NCBI GenBank assembly: GCA_946894095.1
Contig: OX335643.1
Span: 4,575,036-4,639,035, forward strand
DNA from: Incurvaria masculella
Taxonomy: Eukaryota > Arthropoda > Insecta > Lepidoptera > Incurvariidae
Length of the DNA stretch: 64,000 bases
Direction: 5' to 3'
Part shown: positions 54,851-64,000 of the stretch, one piece after another
Layout of the letters: each line of letters starts with the position of its first letter
Position numbering within the stretch: the first letter of the stretch is position 1
Notes under the pieces: generated by a model
Seen by the model: the letters and a program-made list of their open reading frames with translations, nothing else
What the model was told of the DNA's origin: nothing
Database searches by the model: none
Translations under genes and position numbers: made by a program

Positions 54851-55958
54851 TGACGCTAACCTCCAATATTTTGGTTTATTTTTATTTTATCTCAGCGTCG
54901 GTCAAGCATAAACACCCGTAAAAAATCGAAATATCAAAGATTTCACTACTATCTAGTGTATGACCGTAAAATGATTTTAATGAGTTGCTTATATTCTTTA
55001 AAAAAAATATGTTTGTAAACACCTATTTACTAGGTTTTTACTATGTTTTCAAGCCGGCACTTGGAAACTTTAAATGATTTTGACAATTTTCTTTTTTGTG
55101 GTACAAGATCACAAATTTATCTATCTTAAAGCGTGAAACATATATTAATGCACTTTAAGATTATTTATTTTAAGTAACAAAAACCTAAATTTTGCTTCGG
55201 GCGCTCGATTTTCACGCACATGCAACAATGAACCCTAACGAAAACTGAATGCTTCCGGAGATCGCCATTATCGTTTGCATGGGGAACATAGATTACTGAT
55301 CATTATTAAGACTCGAGTCAGTCCAAACTATACTTTTACTAATAAACCCAAATTCAAATTCCTCGGAATAGTCATACCATCTTTTGTCTCTTTTTATCGA
55401 AGTCGAAACAATGCAGTTTTACAATTGCAGTTAATGCAAAGGACATAGTGTATAACTGTTGATTTGGGGTTTTTAGTAAAGCCCTAAAAAAAAGGGATGA
55501 CAGAGCGACGCCAGAATCTTAGAATCAGAAATCTTAAATCGTAATATGTATTTAACAATTTGATACCCGGCAGCAAAGAACTTTAATTCATTATCTTTTC
55601 CGACGGCAGTGTTCGATAATAGTACCTTGCCCATTCCAATGGTAAATTTTCCACCATTAGGGGTTAACACCCCGGTGTTTGCCCTAAAATACTTCAAATT
55701 TTCCTATATGTATCGTAATTATCTAGTTAATTGGCGCCGGTTGTGAGGTGTCCCCTCGCTAATTCCACGATACCGGGAATCGCTCGCTCATCCCGCCGAA
55801 TTGGACGATGTTTTTGTCTTCGTCTCGTGCAATTCTGTTTTCATTGCCGCACGGACGCAGAGTACGAACACAGTCGCAGCATCAAAGGGTCGAGTTTCAT
55901 CGCAGATTTTAATCTGGAATGGTTGGCACCGACAAGTCGTCATCCGTCAAAGAATCAA
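54851..55958. other. unassigned DNA
   Basis: No element was recognised. The minus frame 55473-55697 (74 codons, containing FRANTGVLTPNGGKFTIGMG) looks less biased than its surroundings but matches nothing I know. Confidence 0.35.
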
Positions 55959-56104
55959 TTTTTTTATATAACTGTGTATGTATGGCTAATATCACACCAA
56001 CCGTCATGATATGAGTCCAACACGCTGCATCACACAGGAATTATGTAGGTGCTATACTAGGACCTTCCCTTTATGATCACGGTTACATTGAACTGGATGG
56101 AAAA
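55959..56104 (-). mobile_element. SINE family B 3' half, minus strand
   Basis: TTTTTTATATAACTGTGTAT and TGGCTAATATCACACCAACC to GGTTACATTGAACTGGATGG. Confidence 0.7.
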
Positions 56105-56112
56105 AAATATAT

Positions 56113-56197
56113 TTTTTGGTCAAAGCGGCAGTAAAAATTTTGGTTTATTTGCCATCCAGTTCAATGTAGCCTTGCAATGTAAGGAAGGTCCTGGCAT
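56113..56197 (+). mobile_element. SINE body fragment, plus strand
   Basis: TTGGTCAAAGCGGCAGTAAA and CATCCAGTTCAATGTAGCCT to GGAAGGTCCTGGCATG. It lies head-to-head with the preceding fragment, so CCAGTTCAATGTAGCC forms a 16-bp inverted pair. Confidence 0.65.
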
Positions 56198-56212
56198 GAA
56201 ATACGATTCCAT

Positions 56213-56410
56213 GGTACCATGGAAATTAACTTGTCAGGTGAACAGGCAAGTTAATGATTAAATCTGCCGGTTAGTTGCATATTTCGTGCACCTTACTGTC
56301 AAAAGTCCGACGTGTCTGTTTGCGTGGTACGAAATGCAACCGAGAATGCAACTGTCTGATTTAATCATTCACTTCTCTGTTCACCTGGCCAGTTCATTTA
56401 CCATGGTAAC
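56213..56410. repeat. fold-back element with about 85-bp arms
   Basis: GGTACCATGGAAATTAACTT pairs with the inverse of GAACTGG.. TTTACCATGGTAAC. Inner blocks CAGGTGAACAG, AATGATTAAATC and GTTGCAT also pair. No coding frame. Confidence 0.7.
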
Positions 56411-57038
56411 GCCCCACTTCTGTAGAGATATCTCATGAGTTAAGAAGTCTTCCAGCATGACTTTAAAATATAATGATACACCACATTCTACCCTCTAGTC
56501 ATGAGCGTGTCTTGTCCTCTATATTTATTGTCAGCTCTGTGGCGCCATTTCGGTGTTGCCTGTTGACGTGCTCTTCGGCAATAAAATAATTTATTGCGAG
56601 CTGTCGCGCGGTCGCGGGCCTCGCGAAATTAGTTCAGACGGCGCGGGGTGCGATTACGTTGCTGTCGGGATTTTTTTAAGATCAGCTTTTATAGCTTCGT
56701 TCAGCTGCCGCGCACCAGGCACTGAAGCGAGAAAATACATCACCTTTAACTTACGCACAGTGTCGGGACTCATGAAGCGATCGCGAGTTCAATTCACGAA
56801 TAAAAGTGAAACATTTGCGCTTAGCTTTCGCATGACGTCTTCGCTGATAATTTTATGTAGTTTCATTGCACTCTAATTTGAATAGTCACTAGGGTGACTC
56901 GTGTGAAAAATTTTAACGGCATTCCATGAGCACGAATGTTTGTGACTCACTGGCGAATGTGATATTCAAGAATAGCCCTCTAGCTCTCTGCGCGCGCACA
57001 TTTTATCTATCTCAATATTAAATGATCATGAAAGATGC
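56411..57038. other. unassigned DNA
   Basis: A 107-codon plus frame at 56553-56876 shows no domain. Nothing else was recognised. Confidence 0.35.
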
Positions 57039-57472
57039 TTAAGGTGGCCCTTCCCGGCGGGACTAACTTATTCGCGGGCACGGCACAAAATAGTTTCCCG
57101 CTCTGTCACTGTCTCGTCTCGGTTTTAAAGAAAAAGTAGTTTTCGTGAAAAGGAGGATGCAACACGTTCACAAAGCCAACACTTGGCTTAGTTGTACAAA
57201 AAAAAAAAACAAAAATATAAAACTACTTATAGCTAAAATTAAATCACGAACGTTGCAGTCAAACATTATTTTGGCTAAACTGATTTTGAAACTTCATGGA
57301 ACAAAGCTAGGCTTGATGAAAAAGATTTTTAAGATTATTTTTATTGTCAAGTAATCCACGTCCAAACTTAGTGTTCAAAACACCTGAAAAATTCAAACTT
57401 TCGGACATCATAACTTAGAAACCAAACACAATTTTACAATGTAAATGGTCATCAACCATCTCGTTCAGCGGT
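57039..57472 (-). mobile_element. TTAA-flanked MITE (T2), truncated inverse copy
   Basis: TTAAGGTGGCCCTTCCCGGC at the left, then the inverse of T2 (GTAATCCACGTCCAAACTT, ACCAAACACAATTTTACAAT) to CATCTCGTTCAGC. The right terminus is missing. Confidence 0.75.
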
Positions 57473-57585
57473 TTCCAACCCATGGGGCGCGAAGAGCTGA
57501 GAGAGATAGATAATTAATTGTTTATTTGTACTATATGTATCATGTTAGAACTTAGCAACGAGTTCTTTATTCGAGTATCGTTTCT

Positions 57586-57800
57586 TTTTAAGGTTCCGTA
57601 CCCAAAGGGTGCCAACGGTGCCCGTCCGTCACAAGGTTGTATCTCATGAACCGCTATAACAACAACAAATAGGTAAAATTTAAAAATAATAAAAATAAAA
57701 ACGGGCCCCCTTACAAAAAACCTGATTTATTCGTGTTAATCTTGTACGATGGTACGGAATCCTTCATGTGCGAGTCCGTCTCGCACTTGGCCGGTTTTTT
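57586..57800 (-). repeat. family A, copy 10, internally deleted
   Basis: AAGGTTCCGTACCCAAAGGG to CTCGCACTTGGCCGGTTTTT. The CCGTCCGTC block has nearly vanished. Confidence 0.88.
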
Positions 57801-58120
57801 ATCCTGAGGTAATCGAGTCCACCTGTCCCCTTATAACCTAAACTAACGTTGCATCGCCATAGGCTAAATGAACTCTCATTAAGTGTGAAAATTAAGAGAA
57901 CTTTATAACTATTACAGTCAGAGTCGCATTGTAATCGCGCACCGCGTCTGAAGTTGGGCCTTTGTTCGAATATTTAAGTTAATTTCCCGAATGTCTGACA
58001 GATGTCCAAACTTTTTGGGCGCGGGTTGCGCGCGAGCAACACGAGCCGGCAGCGGCGGGTTTAGCGGCGAATAGCGCGCCTAAGCTGCGACGGCGCCTAG
58101 TGGTTGATAACCTCCGTTTT
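57801..58120. other. unassigned DNA, GC-rich at 58010-58110
   Basis: Nothing recognised. Confidence 0.3.
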
Positions 58121-58222
58121 CACCACCTCCAGTTACCTGAAATCCGATAGTTAACTTTCGGTGCATATTTGTATGGTGTAACCGAAAGATAACATTTAGA
58201 TTTTTGTAACTGGAGGTGGTGG
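58121..58222. repeat. fold-back element related to 36740-36962
   Basis: CACCACCTCCAGTTAC / GTAACTGGAGGTGGTG are perfect inverse ends. Inside, GTTAACTTTCGGTGCATATT and GTATGGTGTAACCGAAAG are one palindromic unit of the kind repeated in tandem at 36788. Confidence 0.75.
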
Positions 58223-58230
58223 GACCGGGC

Positions 58231-58350
58231 ATTAGCGGTTGATGAGATGCAACCCCTGTGACAGACCGACGGACGGACGGAGAGATGAACGGACAGCAGA
58301 GGCTAAGTAAAGGGTTTCGTTGGCACCCTTTGGGTACGAAACACTTAAAA
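58231..58350 (+). repeat. family A, copy 11, 3' half
   Basis: GCGGTTGATGAGATGCAACC, (GACG)n and CTTTGGGTACGAAACACTTA. The 5' half is absent and the start directly follows the fold-back element. Confidence 0.75.
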
Positions 58351-59253
58351 ATAAAAATCTATCATCCCCTTGCGAGCGAGGTGTCATGCTGGTATCTTGT
58401 CTTTCAAATGGCCTAGTTGTTGCAAACATTAAAAAACCCTCAAATTGTGCAGCCCCTTCCGCCATGAAGCCGTAAACGCGGGCCAACAAAAGTTAACGCG
58501 CGTACAGTCGGCCAAAAAAGATCACCCCCGGGCTTCAGCCGTCGAGTTAGCGTCCCCGCCGGGAGTCGAACCGGCGACAGCTGACGCGCCGCGCCGCACG
58601 CATCCATCACGCGGCGGCCCGCCCCGCCCCGGCAGTCACAACAACACTTAATGGGTACCTACCGTACTAAAATACCCGATCGCGAACGGCTCGCGAGATG
58701 CCTCGATGAGGCAGCGAAGCGAGGTCGCGTTTTATCTTCAGGCTACCCCTTGTTCACACCATAATAAAGTTATGCAGTGATATTGTAAGATCAGGAAAAT
58801 TATAATTTCACTAAAGCTGGGGTGTGTACCATCCCTTGTATTTTTTTCGATGTAGTTCGAATTAAATAAATGCTGTCGATTTTTTTTACTCTGATTTTTA
58901 AACTATAAATCTAGCGTTATATTTTTTTATAACTAGTAAAAAAGTAGTTAACTAGTAAAAACATTCAACAGTGTAATTTACTTTAAAACATATTTTTCTT
59001 GAGAACCCGTCATCGTTTTGATAAAAAAGATTGTTAGAAAATAAATTTTAATGCCCTTTATATTCGTAGCTTTGTTGTTTTATTATTTCGAGTTTCCACC
59101 TCGCGGAAAGTAATAAATCCAGGTATTTTCCGTATATTGAACGGCCTCGGTCACGCACCTCCGGGCTTAAATTAATATGGCCACTTTCTAGGTACTTTGT
59201 CCGCTTTGACAACAACTTTATTGTCAACGAACAGCTAGCGTCAGCCGATATCA
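58351..59253. other. unassigned DNA with a GC-rich patch
   Basis: 58540-58650 is GC-rich. GGAGTCGAACC at 58562 is a perfect inverse B-box motif, but no A box or cloverleaf fits around it. Confidence 0.35.
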
Positions 59254-59370
59254 GTCAGCGTGTTAGCGTCCACTGCTGGACATACGCCTCTCCAATTTTT
59301 CTCCAGTCCTCCCGGCCCTCAGCGGTACGGAACTACTGCTTTCCGTCGACGCACTTGATGTCGTCGTCCC
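59254..59370 (-). mobile_element. RTE-clade LINE 3' fragment
   Basis: TCAGTCAGCGTGTTAGCGTC then CACTGCTGGACATACGCCTC and CTCCCGGCCCTCAGCGGTAC, the inverse of the end at 48600-48729. Confidence 0.82.
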
Positions 59371-59534
59371 TGTCTATATCATATGATAAGTATACAGGTT
59401 GTTGCAACGGCCACTACATACATTTCGACAGCTCAATCTTCATATTTTTCCAAATAAAAACAAAAAAAACTTAAGCTTCTAGTTGCATATTTTTTGAAAT
59501 GTATCTTTTCGTCTAGTGTAATTTGACGCAATGT
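59371..59534. other. unassigned DNA
   Basis: Nothing recognised. Confidence 0.3.
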
Positions 59535-59634
59535 TGTAACCGTACATAAGGAAGGTCTTGGCATGAAATCTAGATCCCGTTGCGTGTCAGGCTAATGTCA
59601 TGACAGTAGGTGTGATATTAGCCATCCATGTCCA
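59535..59634 (+). mobile_element. SINE family B 3' fragment cut by a TTAA insertion
   Basis: ACATAAGGAAGGTCTTGGCA to TATTAGCCATCCATGTCCA, where the T3 element enters at TTAA and removes the usual end. Confidence 0.7.
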
Positions 59635-60113
59635 TTAAGGGCCTGGTACTAGCCAAATCGCAAAGTTAGACGAGGCACCCCAAGTTAACTAACTAAGTCT
59701 GACGAATATAAGTGTCATTCTTACAATATATGATTCCTTGTCTAGGAATCGAATTATTTTCGTTAATGTATGTTTCCTTTTTCTATACAAAATACATTGT
59801 GGAAACGGTATCCATTTCCGAACTTTTTTGACTAAATGTAGAAATCTAAAAGCAAATACATTTTTTTGTTTATGCATATATGCTGTTTTTGCTTATATCT
59901 AGAAATCGAATTACTTTCAGATTTCTAATGAGAAAAATCAACTTTTTTATTTTTATTATTATTTAAATAAATGATGGAATAAAAAAATATTAACAATCCA
60001 TTATCAGTCTGGAGTTCTATTTGGATTTGCTGAAGCGTTTCACTACATATTATTACATTTGTTAAAAAGTGCATTTGTATGGCGCGAGCAGTTGGCTAGT
60101 CCTAGCGCCTTAA
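59635..60113 (+). mobile_element. TTAA-flanked MITE (T3), intact
   Basis: The element 59639-60109 has inverse ends GGGCCTGGTACTAGCCAA and TTGGCTAGTCCTAGCGCC, with TTAA at 59635-59638 and 60110-60113. No coding frame. It matches the split copy at 52646-54850. Confidence 0.85.
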
Positions 60114-60659
60114 GGTGGCCCAACCCGCTCATTTCCCCATACAAAAGGGGAAAGAAGATCACGCCTATATTTCTTGTCAGAGATCCAAAATTTTGCTCAA
60201 TATAGCTTTATTTGATTGAACTAGATGTCTGATGACCATTGGCATTGTAAAATTGTGTTTGGTTTCCAAGTTATAACGTCCGAAAGTTCGGATTTTTCGC
60301 GCGTTTTATACAATTACTTTGGAGGTGGATTACGCAATGATAAAGTAAGAACATCTTAAAAAGATTAGTCATCAGACATAGCTTGTTTAATCAAGATTTA
60401 TAATCTATTTGGTTTTTGTTAGATTTTTGACTACAGCGGTCGTGGTTTACTTTTAGCTATAAGTCGTTTTGAAATTAAAATTTTCGTAAATCTTACCAAA
60501 TCATACACTATGCACATTGTCTTTTTTGTGGACAGGTTGCATCTTCCTCATAACGGAGCCTGTCTTATTCTTAGAAACAGAGAAGGTCCCAGAGCGCAAC
60601 AGCACGGTTTTGTACCGTGCCCGCAAATGAGTTGAGGCCGCCGGGTTGGGCCACCTTAA
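60110..60659 (+). mobile_element. TTAA-flanked MITE (T2), intact
   Basis: The element 60114-60655 begins GGTGGCCCAACCCGCTCATT and ends GCCGGGTTGGGCCACC. It shares the TTAA at 60110 with T3 and has its own at 60656. Confidence 0.88.
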
Positions 60660-61202
60660 CATAAAACGTTCCCACGTTCTGATGGACCATTCGATTATTT
60701 TTCCACTGATTTAATTAATTTCTTTGTATGGAAAATGTAACTTTTAATTTAGAGAATATTCAGAAAAAAGTTACTAAACTTTTTTGTTTATTTCAATCCA
60801 AATAATCATTTCCCAAATTGTATATATGTACTGGCCATTGCAACACCCTGTATATACCTACGCATATTATAATACTCCTGAGTATTTTGAAATAATTTCA
60901 ATGCTACGAAGGAAGCTTCTGATAAAGAACAATTAAAGAACACGATAGTGTCATTAGGCACCGCCGTTGTTATCTGCAGATAACAATTGTTTATATTCAT
61001 TTCGTTATTTACGACGCTTTCCAATTTATAATGTCTGTAAACCTGATTCAAGCCACTTACGCGTTTATATTTCGTATTAATTTTATTTTAATGGTATAAC
61101 TGTACTTTAGGGCAAGGATATTTTTGTTGTATTTTCTCCTGGCGTTTAGTTTTTGCATTATTACTGATTTGAAGATTCCTGAGCGTACTTAGAACACATT
61201 GG
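60660..61202. other. unassigned DNA
   Basis: TTGTTATCTGCAGATAACAA at 60967-60986 is a perfect 20-bp palindrome made of two GATA motifs. No gene seen. Confidence 0.35.
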
Positions 61203-61465
61203 TTTTTAGGGTTCCGTACCCAATGGGTGCCAACGGCACCCTATTGATAAGTCTCCGTTGTCCGTCCGTCCGTCAGCGGGTATCTCCCGAACCTTATTAT
61301 ATAGACAGCTGAATTTTTCTCACGAGTATGTATTTATATTTCTATTATAACGACAAATAGTAACCTTTTGAAGCATACAAGAAAATTGTTTTTTTTCTGT
61401 TAAATTTGTACAATGGTACGGAACGCTTCGTGCGCGAGTCCGACTCGCACTTGCCTGGTTTTTTA
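61203..61465 (-). repeat. family A, copy 12, minus strand
   Basis: AGGGTTCCGTACCCAATGGG to CTCGCACTTGCCTGGTTTTT. The hairpin GTGCGAGTC/GACTCGC is kept with a one-base change. Confidence 0.88.
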
Positions 61466-61627
61466 TGGTGATTTTTTTCCTCTGATTTCTACCTCCGCTC
61501 AACGTCCCGGCAAGTTAGAGGCTTTTACACTTATTATATTTTGTTTTTGTTAGGATTCCACCCTTACACATGTGGTGTAGTAGTCCTAGACTTGTAGAAC
61601 CTATCTACGCTGAAGTGGTCCATCGTG
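61466..61627. other. unassigned DNA
   Basis: Nothing recognised. Confidence 0.3.
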
Positions 61628-62032
61628 GAGCGGCTCGTAGCCTAGTGGCGCAGGGACTGGCCTAGCGTACCAGAGATCTGGGTTCAAATCCTCGCCCCGA
61701 CATGCACCACTGTCTTTCTCTTTCTGAGTTCGATAAGTGCATTATTTCGTCACGAATGCGAGCTGCTCTATGGTTCGAAATTCATGTAAAACTGTAGGTC
61801 CTCTTCCCCTACTAGGTGGTTGGGTTTAACCCCCTCGGGTTGGTACCATCACAATGGTTGAAAAGATGGTCGAGCGGCAATGAAAAATGTTCCGTGTTTT
61901 CCATCCAGTTCAATTGTAGCCGTGCTCATAAAGGGAAGATCCTGGCATGGCACCTAATTCATTCGGGAATGTGGTGTATTGGGCTAATATCATAACGGTA
62001 GTTTTGTGGTATTAGCCATCCATGCATTAAAA
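61628..62032 (+). mobile_element. SINE family B, full-length, good B box
   Basis: TAGCCTAGTGGCG (A-box-like) and GGGTTCAAATCC (B-box-like) mark the head. All body landmarks are present. The tail stops at TTAGCCATCCATGCATTAAA, directly against the hairpin element. Confidence 0.88.
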
Positions 62033-62518
62033 AATAATAGTTCTAAAAAACTTAAAAAACACGCTTTTATAGCTAACCGTACTAAAAATTAGAAAATAAT
62101 TTTTAATTTTAAATAGTTTATATTACAGTAGTAGAAGATCGAACAATCAATCAGAATTTATCACCTCAAAATAAAATTAAAATAAAGTTTAAGTTATTAA
62201 CAAAATAATTCAATTCAGAGTAAAAAGCGTGGGGTGCTTGATAAAGTAAATGTAACAATCATTCTATTGGCAACTATCTATAAGAGGATAGTTATGAAAA
62301 GTAGTAAAATGCACCCCACGCATTTTACTCTGAATTGAATTATTTTGTTAATAACTTAAACTTTATTATAATTTTATCTTGAGGTGATAAATTCTGATTG
62401 ATTGTTCGATCTTCTACTACTGTAATATAAACTATTTAAAATTAAAAATTATTTTTTAATTTTTAGTTCGGTTAGCTATAAAAGCGTGTTTTTTAAGTTT
62501 TTTTAAACTATTATTTAT
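62033..62518. repeat. long hairpin: 205-bp arms, 73-bp loop
   Basis: Arms 62033-62237 and 62311-62518 are about 95 percent complementary (AACACGCTTTTATAGCTAAC, GATCGAACAATCAATCAGAA, CAGAGTAAAAAGCGTGGGGT and inverses). The loop holds a smaller hairpin AACTATC / GATAGTT. No coding frame. Confidence 0.9.
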
Positions 62519-63423
62519 TTTTCATTTTTTAGTTCGATTTTTCAAATTCATATGCGTTATTTGTACTCCAATCAATAAGACTTTATAATTAAAATTTTTT
62601 TGATCGTGTTAAATTCCTTCCTTACCGACTGTAATTTCAAAGCATTGGTGTTTACCAAATTTTGTCCCGTAAAATAAATAGATTAAAATTTATGTTCTGA
62701 TTAATCTGTTGTGACTAAAAAGCCTTTTGTGAATCACGGTTATCATATTATATATTTTATGAATATTATATACAGTAATTTGCGTATATTAGACTCATTA
62801 TTACCTACACATGCATAAAGAATGAACAAGGTGAGAACGCGATTATCCTGAAAACGTTTTTGCCTCCGTTGTACTGTACCAAGTATGGAGTGTACAGAGT
62901 CTCTACACTCTATAGTGCCCGAGCGAAAGAATAAGTCCGAAACTGCTGGCATGCGCAGATCGCGCGCTAGCTCTGTCTCTTTTACTCCACTACAGAGGAT
63001 CTATAAAAGAATTTAATAATCCTGGCGTTCCTAATAAGGATAATGGGAAACTGTTATGAAATTATTGCATTGTCATCGGTTCTTGATACGTATGCAAAGT
63101 TTCAAATTAATCAGACTTCTGGAAATTGGTGAAAATTAATCTCAAAGATTCCATTACATACATAAATACATACAACCCAAGCTAAAAAAGTGTCCACCCT
63201 GCGCTAGGAGCCCGCGAAAGTCCCCCCCCCCCCCTCCCCCTCGGTTGCCTGATGCGCCGGAACTAATGCGCGAAGACTTGATATTGTGTGCATTCACAAA
63301 TTGACGACGACGCCCCACAGACGTGTGGTATGGAGTCGGCGAGGCGTGTACGTCGTGCATCGGCTAGGGTTCCGTAGAACTATTGCGTGTTGCATACATC
63401 TATTTAATTAGAGAATACCTATG
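62519..63423. other. unassigned DNA
   Basis: A C-run of 12 at about 63221 and an AT-rich flank. No exon or repeat recognised. Confidence 0.35.
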
Positions 63424-63774
63424 GCCAGATTTCACCAAGTAAGTGCTGGGTGTCTTTCATTGACACTTTAAGTGCCTTTATTACTAAAGTGTTGATCGAT
63501 TGCAAGATAGTAAGGCCCTTTAATGTGCTGATTAAGCTAATCGGTTTTTGTTGGAAGAGACCCTAAGGGCCCTTTTCACCTACTGCTGATTAGCTTAATC
63601 GCCACTTATTAAGGGCCTTTGTAAGCAGCTTGCAATCAATACCAGTACAAGATACATATTAAGGACCTTTCTTAGCAGCTTGCAATCAATACCAGTGCAA
63701 GACAATTCTGCACTTTAGTAATAAAGGCCCTTTAAGTGTCAATTAAATTAAATCAGCGCTTGGTGTAAGTCTCG
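63424..63774. repeat. fold-back element with a duplicated arm segment
   Basis: CCAGATTTCACCAAG / CTTGGTGTAAGTC are the outer ends. GACACTTTAAGTGCCTTTAT and GCTGATTAAGCTAATCGG are matched inversely. The right arm carries AGCAGCTTGCAATCAATACC twice, 63 bp apart, so it is longer than the left. Confidence 0.7.
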
Positions 63775-64000
63775 TGTATCCTAAGTAATACCCATATAAG
63801 TCGAGATCATTTCCATGCTAAAACATGTGGGCTACGTAAGTCCTAATTGTAATATAAAAACCAAAATGTTAACAAAAAAAACCTACTTCCTAGAAAAAGT
63901 ATTCCAAAACCAATTAACATGCACTGAAAAGTAAAAGAAGAATTGCCGTTTTTGTAGTTACGATTATTGTTATTTTTTGAGTCGGTGTCAGCCAAGGCAG
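63775..64000. other. unassigned DNA
   Basis: Nothing recognised. Confidence 0.3.

Noticed and set aside
56553..56876. 107-codon plus-strand frame
   Set aside because: No domain, no promoter or splice context, and composition explains it.
58558..58640. Possible tRNA gene on the minus strand (inverse B box at 58562)
   Set aside because: The B-box motif is perfect, but the T-arm needs an 8-nt loop, and no A box or acceptor stem was found.

Overview
The window reads as nuclear DNA from an insect, most likely a moth or butterfly. It is AT-rich and contains no dense run of genes. It carries dispersed repeats I associate with Lepidoptera: a short element beginning CCGGCCAAGTGCGAGTCGG and ending GGGTACGGAACCC, a tRNA-headed SINE whose 3' end reads TTAGCCATCCATGT then A-run, fragments ending AACCTCCTCCTTTTTT..GAAGTCGG, short runs of the insect telomere unit CCTAA, and mariner and RTE fragments. 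The species cannot be named from sequence alone.

Almost everything recognisable is mobile DNA, often nested. Family A (12 copies) and SINE family B (about 20 copies and fragments) run through the whole window. Three B copies (17.7, 37.2 and 47.5-47.8 kb) carry a head derived from 5S rRNA instead of a tRNA-like head. Short non-autonomous DNA elements flanked by TTAA lie at 0.3, 33.7-34.6, 38.9-39.9, 44.3, 45.8, 51.5-52.3, 52.6-54.8, 57.0 and 59.6-60.7 kb, several of them abutting and sharing one TTAA. Fold-back elements are common, including a 2 x 205 bp hairpin at 62.0-62.5 kb. A mariner copy with a frameshifted transposase is at 28.3-29.6 kb. A 5'-truncated non-LTR retrotransposon with an open 537-codon frame (RT YLDD box, CCHC knuckle, PD-type nuclease) is at 53.07-54.79 kb on the minus strand, inserted in a TTAA element with an 8-bp target duplication. 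A short 3' piece of a related element is at 22.0 kb.

Host-gene evidence is thin. The best candidate is a + strand exon at about 37.70-37.93 kb with a splice acceptor, three in-frame ATGs each set in an ATGGCGGC motif, a signal-peptide-like N-terminus and a GTGAGT donor. Weaker candidates are a 59-codon secreted-type frame at 43.79 kb, a terminal exon plus polyadenylation signal at 16.12-16.32 kb, and a GC-rich minus-strand exon at 52.45-52.63 kb. No downstream exons were found, so introns must be long or the candidates are false. No rRNA, intact tRNA, CRISPR or prokaryotic feature was seen.
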